Shown here: piece by piece, positions 17,781 to 26,187 of the stretch
Position numbering within the stretch: position 1 is the first letter of the stretch
Layout: every line of letters begins with the position of its first letter
Source: Vulcanimicrobiota bacterium
GTDB lineage: Bacteria; Vulcanimicrobiota; Xenobia; Xenobiales; JADMJV01
Length of the DNA: 64,000 nucleotides
Assembly: GCA_019637395.1 (NCBI GenBank)
Contig: JAHBVR010000014.1
Location: 1-64,000, forward strand
Direction of reading: 5' to 3'
Position numbers and translations under genes: made by a program
The notes under the pieces: generated by a model
The model's database searches: none
Told to the model about the DNA's origin: nothing
What the model saw: the letters and a program-made list of their open reading frames with translations, nothing else

Positions 17781-20192
17781 GGGTCGAGACAAAACCATCC
17801 GCCCATGAGCGAAGCCGCGGGCGCGTCTGAGCCGACAACCTTACAATTTGACGCTGCTACGCTGAGTTCGGTAGCTCGCTTAGCCAGCATGGGTATTTGG
17901 CGCATGGACTGCACCAGTCCCCTGCAAACTTTGCTTTGGGACGACATGAGCCATCACTTGCACGGAACCGACCGCGAACGCTTCCAGCCCACCCTGGGCG
18001 GCAGTCTGCTGCTCTACGAGGATGAATCCCGCAGCCGCCTGGAAGACGCGCTGATGGCCTGCAGCGTCAACCATACTCCTTTCGAGGTGGAGGTGGATCG
18101 GCGTCTGGACAACGGTCAGACGCGCCGTTTGCTGGTGGCCGGCACGGCCCAGGCCGGCGGCCGAGAGATCCTCGGTTACTACCAGGATGTCTCGCAGCGA
18201 AAGCAACTGGTCAACCGCCTCCAGCTCGAACAAAGCCAGACGCGCGCTCTCTTCCGCACTCTTCCCGATCTGATGTTCGCGGTCGACGCCGGCGGATTTT
18301 TCCGCCAATACTATACGGGCCAGTCTCCGTTGCTCAAGCATCCGCCGGAAAGCTACGTGGGCCGGCATATCAGCGAAGCTTTTCCCTACCTGCGCCAGGA
18401 ATTTCCGCCCAAGCTGCGCCACGCCTGCGACAGCGGGGAAATCACTACCCTGGAATTTCAGCTCCACACTAACGATCGCGACGGCACCTTCGAGCTGCGC
18501 ATTCTGCCTTTGGAAAAAGGTGGGGACCACGTCCCGAAGGCACTGCTGCTCATCCGCGACATCACCGAGCAGCATCGCCGTTCCGAAGAGCTCAAACGTT
18601 CTCAGGAAGCGGCCCTGCTCGCCTCCAGAGTGAAATCGCAGTTCCTGGCCAACATGAGCCATGAGATCCGCACGCCGCTGAACGGTGTTATCGGCATGAC
18701 CGAGTTGCTGCTCGGTACCGACCTGCAAAACGAACAGCGCGAATACGCCCAGACCGCGTTGCGTTCGGCCCAGAGCCTGCTGGAAACGGTCAACGACATC
18801 CTCGATCTTTCCAAAATCGAGGCCAACCGCCTCGATTTGGAAACGATTCCCTTCTCGCTGCGGGCCGTGGTCCAGGATGCCATCGCTTCAATCGCCTTGA
18901 AGGCCCACGAAAAAGGCCTGGAACTGGTCGGTTCGGTGGCTCCGTCGGTGCCCTCGCGAGTGGTCGGCGATCCCACTCGTATTCGCCAATTGCTCAATAA
19001 CTTGCTCAGCAACGCCATCAAGTTCACCAGCCAGGGCGAAGTGGAACTCCAGCTGGCTCAGCGCGAGCCCGGTATCATCCGCGTCTCCGTCTTCGACACC
19101 GGCGAGGGCATCGCTTACGAACGGCAGCGGGAGATCTTCGATCCCTTCACCCAGGCGGACGGCTCGACCACTCGTCGCTTTGGCGGTACCGGGCTGGGCC
19201 TGACTATTTGCCGCCAACTGGTGGAAAAAATGGGCGGCCGTATCTGGTTGGAAAGCCAACCGGGCCAGGGCAGCCGTTTCTCCTTCACCGTCAAACTTCC
19301 TAACTACCACACCGAGATGCCGGAAGCCGACGCGCCTTACCATGCTTTCGTGCGCGACCTTGATCAGCCGGACCTGAGCGCCGAAGATTTTGCTAATTAT
19401 ATCCAGGGCAAGCGCGTCCTGATCATCGACGACAACGCCAGTTGCCGCCGCGTTCTCAAGGAAATGCTGGCCAACTGGGGGATCGAGGCCCAGGTTGCGG
19501 TCGGTCCGGGCCCGGCCATGCAGATGGTGCGCGAGGCTCAGCGTCGCGGTAAAGCTTTTGACCTGGCTCTGGTGGACTTCCAGATGCCGGGCTGCGATGG
19601 CCTGGAGCTGGCTCAGGAATTGCCCACCCCGCTCACCAGCGTGCTCATGGTGACTCTGGGACGTCCCCTGCACCAGCAGCTTAACCAGACCGGCGTCAAA
19701 AAGGTGGCTATCAAACCACTGCTGAGCCAGGAACTGGCGCGCCTGTTGCTGGGTCTGTTTCGCCAACAGCCGCCCCCTTCGGCGTTTCCGGCCCAGCCCG
19801 TGCAACGCGCCGGCGAGCCGCTCAAGATTCTTATCGCCGAGGACAACCTGGTCAATGCCAAAGTCGTCAGCAAGATGTTGCAGCGTCTGGGACATGAAGT
19901 CGTGCACGTGGTCAATGGCGAGCTGGCCGTGGACTACCTCCAGCAAAATCAGGTGGATGTAGTGCTGATGGACGTGCAAATGCCGGTCATGGACGGTTTT
20001 GAAGCCACTCGGCGTTGGCGCGCCATTGAAGCCACTCGCTCCTACCGAGTTCCCATTGTAGCCCTCACGGGCAATGCCATGTCCACGGACCGCGAGATGT
20101 GCTTGGAAGCCGGCATGGATCTGCACCTGACCAAACCGATTCGTCTGGACCTGCTCGACCAGATGCTGAACTCCCTGCCCCCCTCCCGGTGA
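17778..20192 (+). CDS. hybrid sensor histidine kinase with two receiver domains
   Basis: About 804 residues, without transmembrane segments, so a cytoplasmic sensor. Order: two PAS-like domains (roughly 30-145 and 155-270, the first ending in GYYQDVSQRK, the second in LLIRDITEQH), a HisKA domain with FLANMSHEIRTPLNG (His near residue 295), HATPase with NLLSNAIKF, FDTGEGI and GGTGLGLTI, then two receiver domains. Receiver 1 has LVDFQMPGCDG; receiver 2 has LMDVQMPVMDG and the conserved lysine in HLTKP. Start: GTG at 17778 with a strong GGAGGAGG six bases upstream, or the ATG at 17805. Its GTGA stop region overlaps the next gene, the O-antigen ligase. No phosphotransfer partner gene adjoins it. 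Confidence 0.9.
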   Translation: MGSRQNHPPMSEAAGASEPTTLQFDAATLSSVARLASMGIWRMDCTSPLQTLLWDDMSHHLHGTDRERFQPTLGGSLLLYEDESRSRLEDALMACSVNHTPFEVEVDRRLDNGQTRRLLVAGTAQAGGREILGYYQDVSQRKQLVNRLQLEQSQTRALFRTLPDLMFAVDAGGFFRQYYTGQSPLLKHPPESYVGRHISEAFPYLRQEFPPKLRHACDSGEITTLEFQLHTNDRDGTFELRILPLEKGGDHVPKALLLIRDITEQHRRSEELKRSQEAALLASRVKSQFLANMSHEIRTPLNGVIGMTELLLGTDLQNEQREYAQTALRSAQSLLETVNDILDLSKIEANRLDLETIPFSLRAVVQDAIASIALKAHEKGLELVGSVAPSVPSRVVGDPTRIRQLLNNLLSNAIKFTSQGEVELQLAQREPGIIRVSVFDTGEGIAYERQREIFDPFTQADGSTTRRFGGTGLGLTICRQLVEKMGGRIWLESQPGQGSRFSFTVKLPNYHTEMPEADAPYHAFVRDLDQPDLSAEDFANYIQGKRVLIIDDNASCRRVLKEMLANWGIEAQVAVGPGPAMQMVREAQRRGKAFDLALVDFQMPGCDGLELAQELPTPLTSVLMVTLGRPLHQQLNQTGVKKVAIKPLLSQELARLLLGLFRQQPPPSAFPAQPVQRAGEPLKILIAEDNLVNAKVVSKMLQRLGHEVVHVVNGELAVDYLQQNQVDVVLMDVQMPVMDGFEATRRWRAIEATRSYRVPIVALTGNAMSTDREMCLEAGMDLHLTKPIRLDLLDQMLNSLPPSR

Positions 20193-21952
20193 GCCCGGCC
20201 CGACTGAGTTCGTTCCTGGCCCTGGCCTTGCTGCCGCTGATCTTTGACATGCGCTGCGCCGACCCCATCACCGCCCCCAAGCTCTGCTGCTGGCTGGCGG
20301 CGGCGGGGCTGGCCGCTTTGAATCCCTATCGCCCCTGGACGGCAGCCGAGAAGGCCCTGGCTCTCTGGTTCGGCTGGTCGGTGCTGAGCGCTTTGGCGAA
20401 CGGTTTCCTGCCTGCCTGGCCCAGCCTGCTTACGGTTTTGGCGGCGCTGATCTGGTCGCGCAGCGAGATGCCTCAGCGCAATCTCTGGCTGGCCACGGGC
20501 TTTGGATTGACCGTGAGCTATTCCTGGCTCCAGCGTCTGGGATTGGACCCCTTTACCTGGTCAGACCCCCATCTGTCCCGCTTGCGCACCATCGCTGGTC
20601 TGGGCAATCCCAATTACCTGGCCATGTACCTGGCCTGCTTGTTTCCCTGGGCCTGGGATTTGCTGTATCGGCGGGGTTGGCCCGGCTGGCTTATCGCCTT
20701 CTTCTCGATGATCGGCCTGTTGCTCACGGCCACCCGCGGCTCGAACCTGGTCGTGACTGCTGTGTTCGTGGTCGCTTGCCTGGACAGCCTGGTGCGCCTG
20801 AGGCGCCTGAGTCGTTTTTGGCTCGTGGGAGGATTGCTGCTCGCACTGGCTTGGGGAGCCAGCCTGTGGTCCTCGGGCCGACGCCAGTTCGCATTGGCCA
20901 GTACCATGGTCAGCCTGGGTTCTGGACACGATTATAGCGTCTCGGCTCGCAAGCTCCTCTGGGTTTCGGCCTGGCGGCATGGGCTGGAGCACCCCCTCTT
21001 GGGGGTGGGCCCGGGTCATTTCGGTGATGCTTATCTGCTGAATCGTGACCTGGAGCCCGACGTTCTCATGAAGCGTTCGCGCCGCCCGGAAGACCCCCAC
21101 AATGAACCCCTGCGGGTGCTCAGCGAGACCGGCTGGATCGGCTTGCTGCTCTGGTCGGCTTGGCTCATGTTGGGACTGCGCGCCCAGTGGCGCCAGCCCG
21201 GCCCGCAGCTCGCCGGCTTGCTAGTTTTGCTGGGGAATAGCTTGACGAACTGCTTCACCCCCGCTGTCTGGCCCCTGCTGATCCTCTGGACGACGCCCGA
21301 CCGCCGCGACTCTGAAGCCAGGATTCGTTGGGCAGGTCTACCTATTTTGTTGATCGGCGTGAGCGCGGGGTTGGCGGGCTGGTTGGTGGAACGCACCTTC
21401 TGGTGGGATGATGAGTGGAAGTTTCGCGCCCAGGCTGTTCCCGGAGAAAGGGGGTTTTGGGCGGAGCAACGCCTGCGCGCGCTGGAAACCTGCAGTCTGC
21501 ACTGTCCACCCTGGCTGCTGGAAGCTCTGGTTTTGCGCAAGTGCCTGGTATGGCAAGACATCGCTGAACTGACCGGCCAACCCCTGGCCTGGAAAAAGGC
21601 TGAAGCCTTCGCTCGCATGCGCATCGATCTCGATCCTGATAACGCCTACTACTGGCGCTTCCTGGCGCATATCTACGAGCGGGAAAACCTGCTCGCGCAG
21701 GCGCTGGAGACTTGGAAAGAAGCTCAACGTCGGGACCCCTTGAGCCCGGCTATCGCTTTCTTTATGGCCCAGGTCCAGCATTCCCGGGGGGACACCGCCG
21801 CGGCCCTCAAGAGCCTGGAGCGAAGTCTTGAATTATTTTCAAAATCGCGCCAGGTTTATCTGTTTCGTGCACAAATTATGATTGAGCAGGGCAGGACCTG
21901 GGAAGGTATCGAGGACTGGGTTGAGAGTCAAGTCATTGATGAGGGTATTTGA
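20189..21952 (+). CDS. O-antigen ligase/polymerase-like membrane protein with TPR tail
   Basis: About 587 residues. The first 410 contain roughly ten hydrophobic helices and the family's loop with LGVGPGHFGDAYLL and PHNEPLRVLSETGWIGLL, typical of WaaL/Wzy-type glycan ligases that join or polymerise surface polysaccharides in the periplasm. The remaining 150 residues are helical TPR-like repeats (DPDNAYYWRFLAHIYERENLLAQALETW). The GTG at 20189 is chosen because it forms a GTGA overlap with the kinase stop and removes a leader that would lie inside the kinase gene. Co-transcription with the kinase is likely. Whether it works on lipopolysaccharide or another polymer cannot be told. Confidence 0.86.
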   Translation: MSPARLSSFLALALLPLIFDMRCADPITAPKLCCWLAAAGLAALNPYRPWTAAEKALALWFGWSVLSALANGFLPAWPSLLTVLAALIWSRSEMPQRNLWLATGFGLTVSYSWLQRLGLDPFTWSDPHLSRLRTIAGLGNPNYLAMYLACLFPWAWDLLYRRGWPGWLIAFFSMIGLLLTATRGSNLVVTAVFVVACLDSLVRLRRLSRFWLVGGLLLALAWGASLWSSGRRQFALASTMVSLGSGHDYSVSARKLLWVSAWRHGLEHPLLGVGPGHFGDAYLLNRDLEPDVLMKRSRRPEDPHNEPLRVLSETGWIGLLLWSAWLMLGLRAQWRQPGPQLAGLLVLLGNSLTNCFTPAVWPLLILWTTPDRRDSEARIRWAGLPILLIGVSAGLAGWLVERTFWWDDEWKFRAQAVPGERGFWAEQRLRALETCSLHCPPWLLEALVLRKCLVWQDIAELTGQPLAWKKAEAFARMRIDLDPDNAYYWRFLAHIYERENLLAQALETWKEAQRRDPLSPAIAFFMAQVQHSRGDTAAALKSLERSLELFSKSRQVYLFRAQIMIEQGRTWEGIEDWVESQVIDEGI

Positions 21953-22049
21953 CGCGCCAGAAGCGCCTCCGGGCTAAGCTTTTGGCCAGTTGCGCAAAGC
22001 CTCCGGAGATGCTTGAGGAGAGCTCAGAGAAAAAACAATCTAGTTTCTC

Positions 22050-22078
22050 TTGACGTCCGCAGAACCCCTTCTTATAAT
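22050..22078 (+). promoter_or_regulatory. near-consensus sigma-70 promoter
   Basis: TTGACG (22050-22055) and TATAAT (22073-22078) are 17 bases apart, one base short of a perfect consensus in total. The expected transcript start near 22085 lies just upstream of the sigma factor gene and rules out its longest possible start at 22013. Confidence 0.85.
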
Positions 22079-22117
22079 TTGGGCAGCTTCGGGCATTTGC
22101 TGGGAGGGAAAAACAAC

Positions 22118-22762
22118 TTGCTAAAGATACAACAGAGCTCGTACATGGCTAACCTGGCCAATGAGCCGGACGAAGAAATCGTCAAGCTCGCTAAGAACGG
22201 GGACGAGTTCGCCACAGAGTACCTGATCAGCAAATATAAGAACTTCGTGCGAGTCAAAGCCAAGTCTTACTTTCTGGTTGGAGCCGACCGTGAGGACATC
22301 ATCCAAGAGGGGATGATCGGTCTCTATAAATCGATTCGTGACTATCGCGCCGACAAGCTGTCCAGCTTCCGGGCTTTTGCCGAGCTCTGTATCACGCGTC
22401 AGATCATCACAGCCATCAAGACGGCCACCCGTCAAAAACACATTCCTCTGAACAGCTATATCAGTCTCAACAAGCCAATCTACGATGAAGATTCGGATCG
22501 CACCATGCTCGATATCCTGTCGGGCACCAAGGTCACCGACCCGGAAGAAGTCTTCATCAGCCATGAGCTTTCCGACGACCTGCGCGAAAAGATTCAGCAG
22601 AATCTGAGCGAACTGGAATCCCAGGTGCTGCACAGTTACCTCGAAGGAAAATCCTACCAGGAGATGGCTAAAGAGCTGAATCGCCACGTAAAATCGATCG
22701 ACAACGCGCTCCAGCGCGTCAAACGGAAGATCGAGAAAACACTGGGAGAAAAGCACTACTAA
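22118..22762 (+). CDS. SigH-type RNA polymerase sigma-70 family factor
   Basis: About 214 residues and strikingly like the Bacillota sporulation/transition-phase factor SigH. Region 2 contains KYKNFVRVKAKSYFLVGADR and EDIIQEGMIGLYKSIRDYR, followed by FAELCITRQIITAIKTATRQ and KHIPLNSYISLNKPIYDEDS. Region 4 ends with SYQEMAKELNRHVKSIDNAL and QRVKRKIEKTL. In Bacillus SigH directs early stationary-phase genes; here its targets are unknown. Start: TTG at 22118 has GGAGG ten bases upstream, while the ATG at 22145 lacks a ribosome site but begins nearer the conserved part. A strong vegetative promoter precedes it and a hairpin follows, so it is probably a single-gene transcript. No anti-sigma factor adjoins it. 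Confidence 0.93.
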   Translation: MLKIQQSSYMANLANEPDEEIVKLAKNGDEFATEYLISKYKNFVRVKAKSYFLVGADREDIIQEGMIGLYKSIRDYRADKLSSFRAFAELCITRQIITAIKTATRQKHIPLNSYISLNKPIYDEDSDRTMLDILSGTKVTDPEEVFISHELSDDLREKIQQNLSELESQVLHSYLEGKSYQEMAKELNRHVKSIDNALQRVKRKIEKTLGEKHY

Positions 22763-22783
22763 ATTTCGAGCCACCTCGAAACC

Positions 22784-22813
22784 GAAGGGCCGCGCTCGCC
22801 AGCGTGGCCCTTC
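22784..22813 (+). terminator. hairpin downstream of the sigma factor gene
   Basis: GAAGGGCCGCGCT pairs over 13 positions, one of them G-T, with AGCGTGGCCCTTC around the 4-base loop CGCC. It lies 21 bases past the stop codon and seven bases before the tRNA. The following TTCTCACTT is only moderately T-rich, so termination may be partial. Confidence 0.6.
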
Positions 22814-22819
22814 TCACTT

Positions 22820-22892
22820 GCCCCTGTAGCTCAATTGGCAGAGCACCCGCCTTGTAAGCGGAAGGTTGTCCGTTCAACTCGGATCAGGGGCT
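22820..22892 (+). tRNA. tRNA-Thr, anticodon TGT
   Basis: 73 bases fold as a complete cloverleaf. The acceptor stem is GCCCCTG/CAGGGGC, the D arm GCTC/GAGC, the anticodon loop CTTGTAA (anticodon TGT, reading ACA), and the T arm GTCCG/CGGAT with loop TTCAACT. The discriminator base is T and CCA is not encoded. The uppermost anticodon-stem pair is C-A rather than the usual C-G. CTCTTTTTCTTTTT follows and may end the transcript. Confidence 0.95.
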
Positions 22893-22914
22893 CTTTTTCT
22901 TTTTCCTGGCCAGT

Positions 22915-23315
22915 TTAGGTTAGCCGAGCTTGTTCAGAATCGACTGCAGATAGGAACTCCACAGCGGAGCGGAGCGCAGGCTGGCTTGATAGACTTGTTT
23001 CCGGTCGCACATCTTCGTACTGGTGAATCAGCATGTTCCGCAGTCGAGCCAGTTGGCTAATTCTTCGGCCACCTCTCCAGTCAGCCAGTCCGGCGTCAGG
23101 GCGAAAAAGGAGCTGTAGTAGTCGGAGGGTGGGATTCCTTTGGATTGCCCAATGGCTGTATTGATTTTGGCGGCGCACTCCACCAACAGTTCGGTGTCGC
23201 GCTCGGCCGTGCGCAAGAGCAGGGGGTTGGCTGAGAAGTCCTCCAGGGAGTGCTGCAAGACCGTTTCCAGCTCGCCTAAATGCCGGGTCATTTGCACCAG
23301 ACGGCGTTGAATCAA
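22915..23315 (-). pseudogene. HepT-like HEPN toxin, frameshifted
   Basis: The 5' part (from TTG 23315 to about 23050) reads as the helical start of the HepT/DUF86 family (RLVQMTRHLGELETVLQ, then LLVECAAKINTAIGQ). The 3' part (about 23060 to 22915) continues in another frame with LARLRNMLIHQYEDV, which contains the RNxxxH-x-Y catalytic motif of HEPN ribonucleases. The frame relation fits loss of a single base between about 23040 and 23060. In intact systems HepT is neutralised by the MntA nucleotidyltransferase encoded just before it, and the truncated neighbour is such a gene. Decay of both partners argues against a simple sequencing error. Confidence 0.72.
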
Positions 23316-23322
23316 TTCTGTA

Positions 23323-23526
23323 TCAGGAAGCGTTCGGTAGCACGGTCAGAGCGTCGCTCAAATGATGAAAAAGGCCGTCGCGGTCCGCCAGATCTTTGAT
23401 GGGAGAAGATGGCATGACGGCTACATCCAGGTCCCGTCCCACCTGGCCATGGGCGCTCGAACCAAAGATGGCCACAAACCCCAATCGATGACGCTTGCCA
23501 ATGCTCAGAAGCGCCTGCTCGTCCAC
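23323..23526 (-). pseudogene. MntA-like nucleotidyltransferase antitoxin, 3'-truncated
   Basis: 67 residues from a GTG start. AIFGSSAHGQVGRDLDVAVM is the nucleotidyltransferase motif (GSxxxGxxxxDxD) that binds ATP and metal in MntA antitoxins, which add AMP to HepT. The family normally continues for 40 or more residues, including a third acidic residue and a helix. Here the frame stops at 23323 just after ALTVLPNAS. It ends seven bases before the HepT remnant, so an internal deletion probably removed the 3' part. Confidence 0.68.
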
Positions 23527-23536
23527 CTTTATCGTT

Positions 23537-23561
23537 CTTTCTTCTCCGTTTGGAGAGAAAG
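23537..23561 (-). terminator. possible hairpin downstream of the acyl-CoA synthetase gene
   Basis: CTTTCTTCTCC (23537-23547) pairs with GGAGAGAAAG (23552-23561) with one bulge and a 4-base loop, 15 bases past the synthetase stop on the minus strand. No clear T-run follows, so confidence is low. Confidence 0.35.
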
Positions 23562-23575
23562 TCCGCCGCGAGGGG

Positions 23576-25441
23576 TCAGTCCTCGGGGTAAAGCGAGCCG
23601 ATCTTGTCCGAGTATTTCTGGTTGACCACTTTGCGCTTGACCTTGAGGGTGGGGGTCATTTCGCCGTGCTCCAGGGTCAGTTCGCGCGGCAGCAGGGCGA
23701 TGGCTTTAACTCTCTCGTAGCCGGAGAGGTCGGCGCACAGCCGGTTGACTTCGCCTTGCAGGAATTCGACCAGCTTGGCGTTGGTGGACAGAGCTTCGGG
23801 GTCGTGGGCGATGTTGTTCTGGGCGCACCAGTCCTTGAGGTTGGCGTAGGTGGGCACGATCAGGGCGGCGATGAATTTCTTGTTGTCCCCCAGCACCACG
23901 CATTGCTCCACGTAGGGACTGGATTGAATCAGTTGTTCAATGGGCTGAGGAGCCACGTTCTTGCCATTGGACATCACCAGCAGGTCTTTCTTGCGGTCGG
24001 TGATAGCCAGGTAGCCTTCGTCGTCCAGCACGCCGATGTCACCGGTGTGGAACCAGCCGTCGTCGGTGATGGCGTCGCGGGTGGCCTGGGGCTTGTTGAA
24101 ATAGCCCAACATGACGTTGGGGCCTTTGCACAGGATTTCCCCGTCTTCGGCGATGCGCACCTGAACATCCGGGATGACCTTGCCGACGGTACCGTTCTTG
24201 GGGCGGCGCAGAGGGTTGAAGCAGATGACCGGGCTGGTTTCGGTGAGACCGTAACCTTCAGTGAGGATGAAGCCGGCGCTCAGGAAGAATTCACCGACGT
24301 CCTTGCGCAGAGGAGCGCCACCCGAGCAGAAGAGGCGGATGCGCCCTCCCGTTTCGCTGTGCAGCTTGCTCAGCGCCAGCTTGTGGGCCATAGCATACTC
24401 TAGCTTGAGAATGGGATTGAGAGTCCCGTTGATCTTGGCCTGGAAATGCTTCTTACCGACTCCCATGGCCCAGGCGAAGATGGCCCGCTTGGCGGCGGGG
24501 CCGGCGGCCACCTTATCGGTGATGCGCGCGTAGATCTTCTCGAAAAGTCGCGGTACGCTGGGCATGACGGTGGGGCGGACTTCCTTCATGTTGGCGCCCA
24601 CGGTGTCCACGCTTTCGGCATAGGCGATGGTGGCGCCCATGCTGGTGACCGAGTAGTAGGCGACCCGCTCGAACACATGGCAGAGAGGCAGGAAGGAAAG
24701 CTCCAGATCCTCGGTGGTGAACTCGAGCAGGGGAACAGCGGTCAGAGCGTTGGAGGCGAAGTTGCCGTGCATCAGCATGGCGCCTTTGGGTTCGCCGGTG
24801 GTGCCGGAGGTGTAGACCAGGCTGCACACGTCGGTAGCCTTCAGGCTATTGACGCGGTTCTCGATTTCCGCCTGGTGTTTTTCCAGGTTGTCCGAGCCCA
24901 GCTTGAGAAAGTCGTCCCAAGACCAGATCTTGCGACTCGATTCCGCTTTTCCCGGGTCGAACATGCATACGATATGCTCCAGGGAGGGCAATTCTTTTTC
25001 CGAAGCGATCACCGACTCCAGGTGCTTGGGAGTGGCGCACACGGCCACCCGGGCCCCGCAATCTTTGAGGATGTATTCGATGGCCTCGGTGGCTAGCGTG
25101 GGGTAAAGGGGGGCATGGATACAGCCGGCGTGCATGGTGCCCAGGTCGGTGATCACCCACTCCGGGCGGTTGTTGGCAATTTGACCCAGCCGATCATTGG
25201 GTTGCATGCCCAGTTCGATGAGGGCGGCCGCGAAGCGTTCTACTTTGTTGCGAATTTGCTGGTAGGTTTCGAATTTGTAGACACCGTTGACTTTGCAGCC
25301 CAGGTAGTTTCTACCGGCCGCGTTGTGTTTTTCAAAAGCTGTGCGAAAGAGCTTGGGGATGGTCGAGACGGCGTTTTTTTCGGCCCATTCCCGGACAGGA
25401 GCCGGATCATAGTGAGTTTCCATCGGATTTGACACTTGCAT
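23576..25441 (-). CDS. long-chain fatty acyl-CoA synthetase (AMP-binding)
   Basis: 621 residues of the ANL superfamily, closest in layout to FadD15-type long-chain acyl-CoA ligases that activate fatty acids with ATP and CoA. Motifs: the P-loop LVYTSGTTGEPKGAML (about 190-205), the AMP-binding GYGLTETSP, the DGWFHTGDIG aspartate and hinge region ITDRKKDLLVMSNGKNVAP. The C-terminal lysine block is TPTLKVKRKVV. The start at 25441 is preceded by GAGAGG five bases upstream. The upstream neighbour on the same strand, 15 bases away, encodes an FHA protein, so the two may share a transcript. Confidence 0.92.
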   Translation of the reverse strand: MQVSNPMETHYDPAPVREWAEKNAVSTIPKLFRTAFEKHNAAGRNYLGCKVNGVYKFETYQQIRNKVERFAAALIELGMQPNDRLGQIANNRPEWVITDLGTMHAGCIHAPLYPTLATEAIEYILKDCGARVAVCATPKHLESVIASEKELPSLEHIVCMFDPGKAESSRKIWSWDDFLKLGSDNLEKHQAEIENRVNSLKATDVCSLVYTSGTTGEPKGAMLMHGNFASNALTAVPLLEFTTEDLELSFLPLCHVFERVAYYSVTSMGATIAYAESVDTVGANMKEVRPTVMPSVPRLFEKIYARITDKVAAGPAAKRAIFAWAMGVGKKHFQAKINGTLNPILKLEYAMAHKLALSKLHSETGGRIRLFCSGGAPLRKDVGEFFLSAGFILTEGYGLTETSPVICFNPLRRPKNGTVGKVIPDVQVRIAEDGEILCKGPNVMLGYFNKPQATRDAITDDGWFHTGDIGVLDDEGYLAITDRKKDLLVMSNGKNVAPQPIEQLIQSSPYVEQCVVLGDNKKFIAALIVPTYANLKDWCAQNNIAHDPEALSTNAKLVEFLQGEVNRLCADLSGYERVKAIALLPRELTLEHGEMTPTLKVKRKVVNQKYSDKIGSLYPED

Positions 25442-25456
25442 GAGACCTCTCTCTTT

Positions 25457-26053
25457 CTAAGCCTGGCTGTGCCAGTATTGAAATCGGAGACTGCCGAACC
25501 GGACTTCGTCCTGATGCTTGAGGGGACTCTGAAGGCCGGGTTGGAGTCGAACGCCATTGAGAAAAGTGCCGTTGGAGCTGCTCAGGTCCTCCAGGTAGAC
25601 CTGGCCTTCGGCTCGCACGATCTGAGCGTGCCGGCGCGAGACTCCGCCTTCGCCGAAGTCGGCCAGATCGATTTCCGGTTTGACGCCGTCGGCTTCGCTC
25701 AGGCGTCCAACCAGACTGCGATCGTAGATCAGAGGCAGTTGCCGGCCCTGGGGCAATTCGCGCAGATGCGCATAGGCGGGCGGGGCGGCCGGTTTCGGAG
25801 GAGGCGGGGGCGGAGCCGGCTGGGCTGCGCGCGGCCGGGCCTGGGCCGCAGGTGGTGGAGGAGGGGGTGGGGCGGCTCCGGGATAGTTGGGCACCGGGGC
25901 GGGCGCGGGGACGGGCCGGGCGGACGGCGCCGACGGGCTGTAGGGACTATGGTGGGACTGCGACTGGCGCTGCAACGAACGCAGATGAAAGCCGCACTTC
26001 TCGCAATAAGAAGAACCGGGCAGATTGTATTGCCGGCATTTAGGACATTCCAT
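25457..26053 (-). CDS. zinc ribbon-FHA domain protein
   Basis: 198 residues. It begins with a zinc ribbon (ECPKCRQYNLPGSSYCEKCGF, two CxxC pairs). A proline/alanine-rich linker of about 70 residues follows, and a C-terminal FHA domain contains SLVGRLSEAD, GVSRRHAQIVR and DLSSSNGTFLNG. FHA domains bind phosphothreonine peptides, and this layout occurs in bacterial Ser/Thr kinase signalling proteins. No kinase gene adjoins it. The ATG at 26053 is chosen because the zinc ribbon starts there; an in-frame start at 26080 is possible. Confidence 0.88.
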   Translation of the reverse strand: MECPKCRQYNLPGSSYCEKCGFHLRSLQRQSQSHHSPYSPSAPSARPVPAPAPVPNYPGAAPPPPPPPAAQARPRAAQPAPPPPPPKPAAPPAYAHLRELPQGRQLPLIYDRSLVGRLSEADGVKPEIDLADFGEGGVSRRHAQIVRAEGQVYLEDLSSSNGTFLNGVRLQPGLQSPLKHQDEVRFGSLRFQYWHSQA

Positions 26054-26187
26054 CGCGCCACCCCTTCCCCGCCGTTCCATACCTGCGCGTCAGCCAGGCC
26101 AGATCGGTCATGATTTCGCCGCCTGTTCTTTCACCGGGCAGGACATTCCTGGTGGGGAGTGCTATTCTCTGCCCCGAAGGAGCCCAA

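Noticed and set aside
22013-22117. Earliest start for the SigH-like gene
   Set aside because: It lies upstream of the near-consensus promoter at 22050-22078, so it would not be transcribed from it.
23495-24403. Plus-strand frame across the acyl-CoA synthetase gene
   Set aside because: Antisense shadow of a gene with all ANL motifs on the minus strand.
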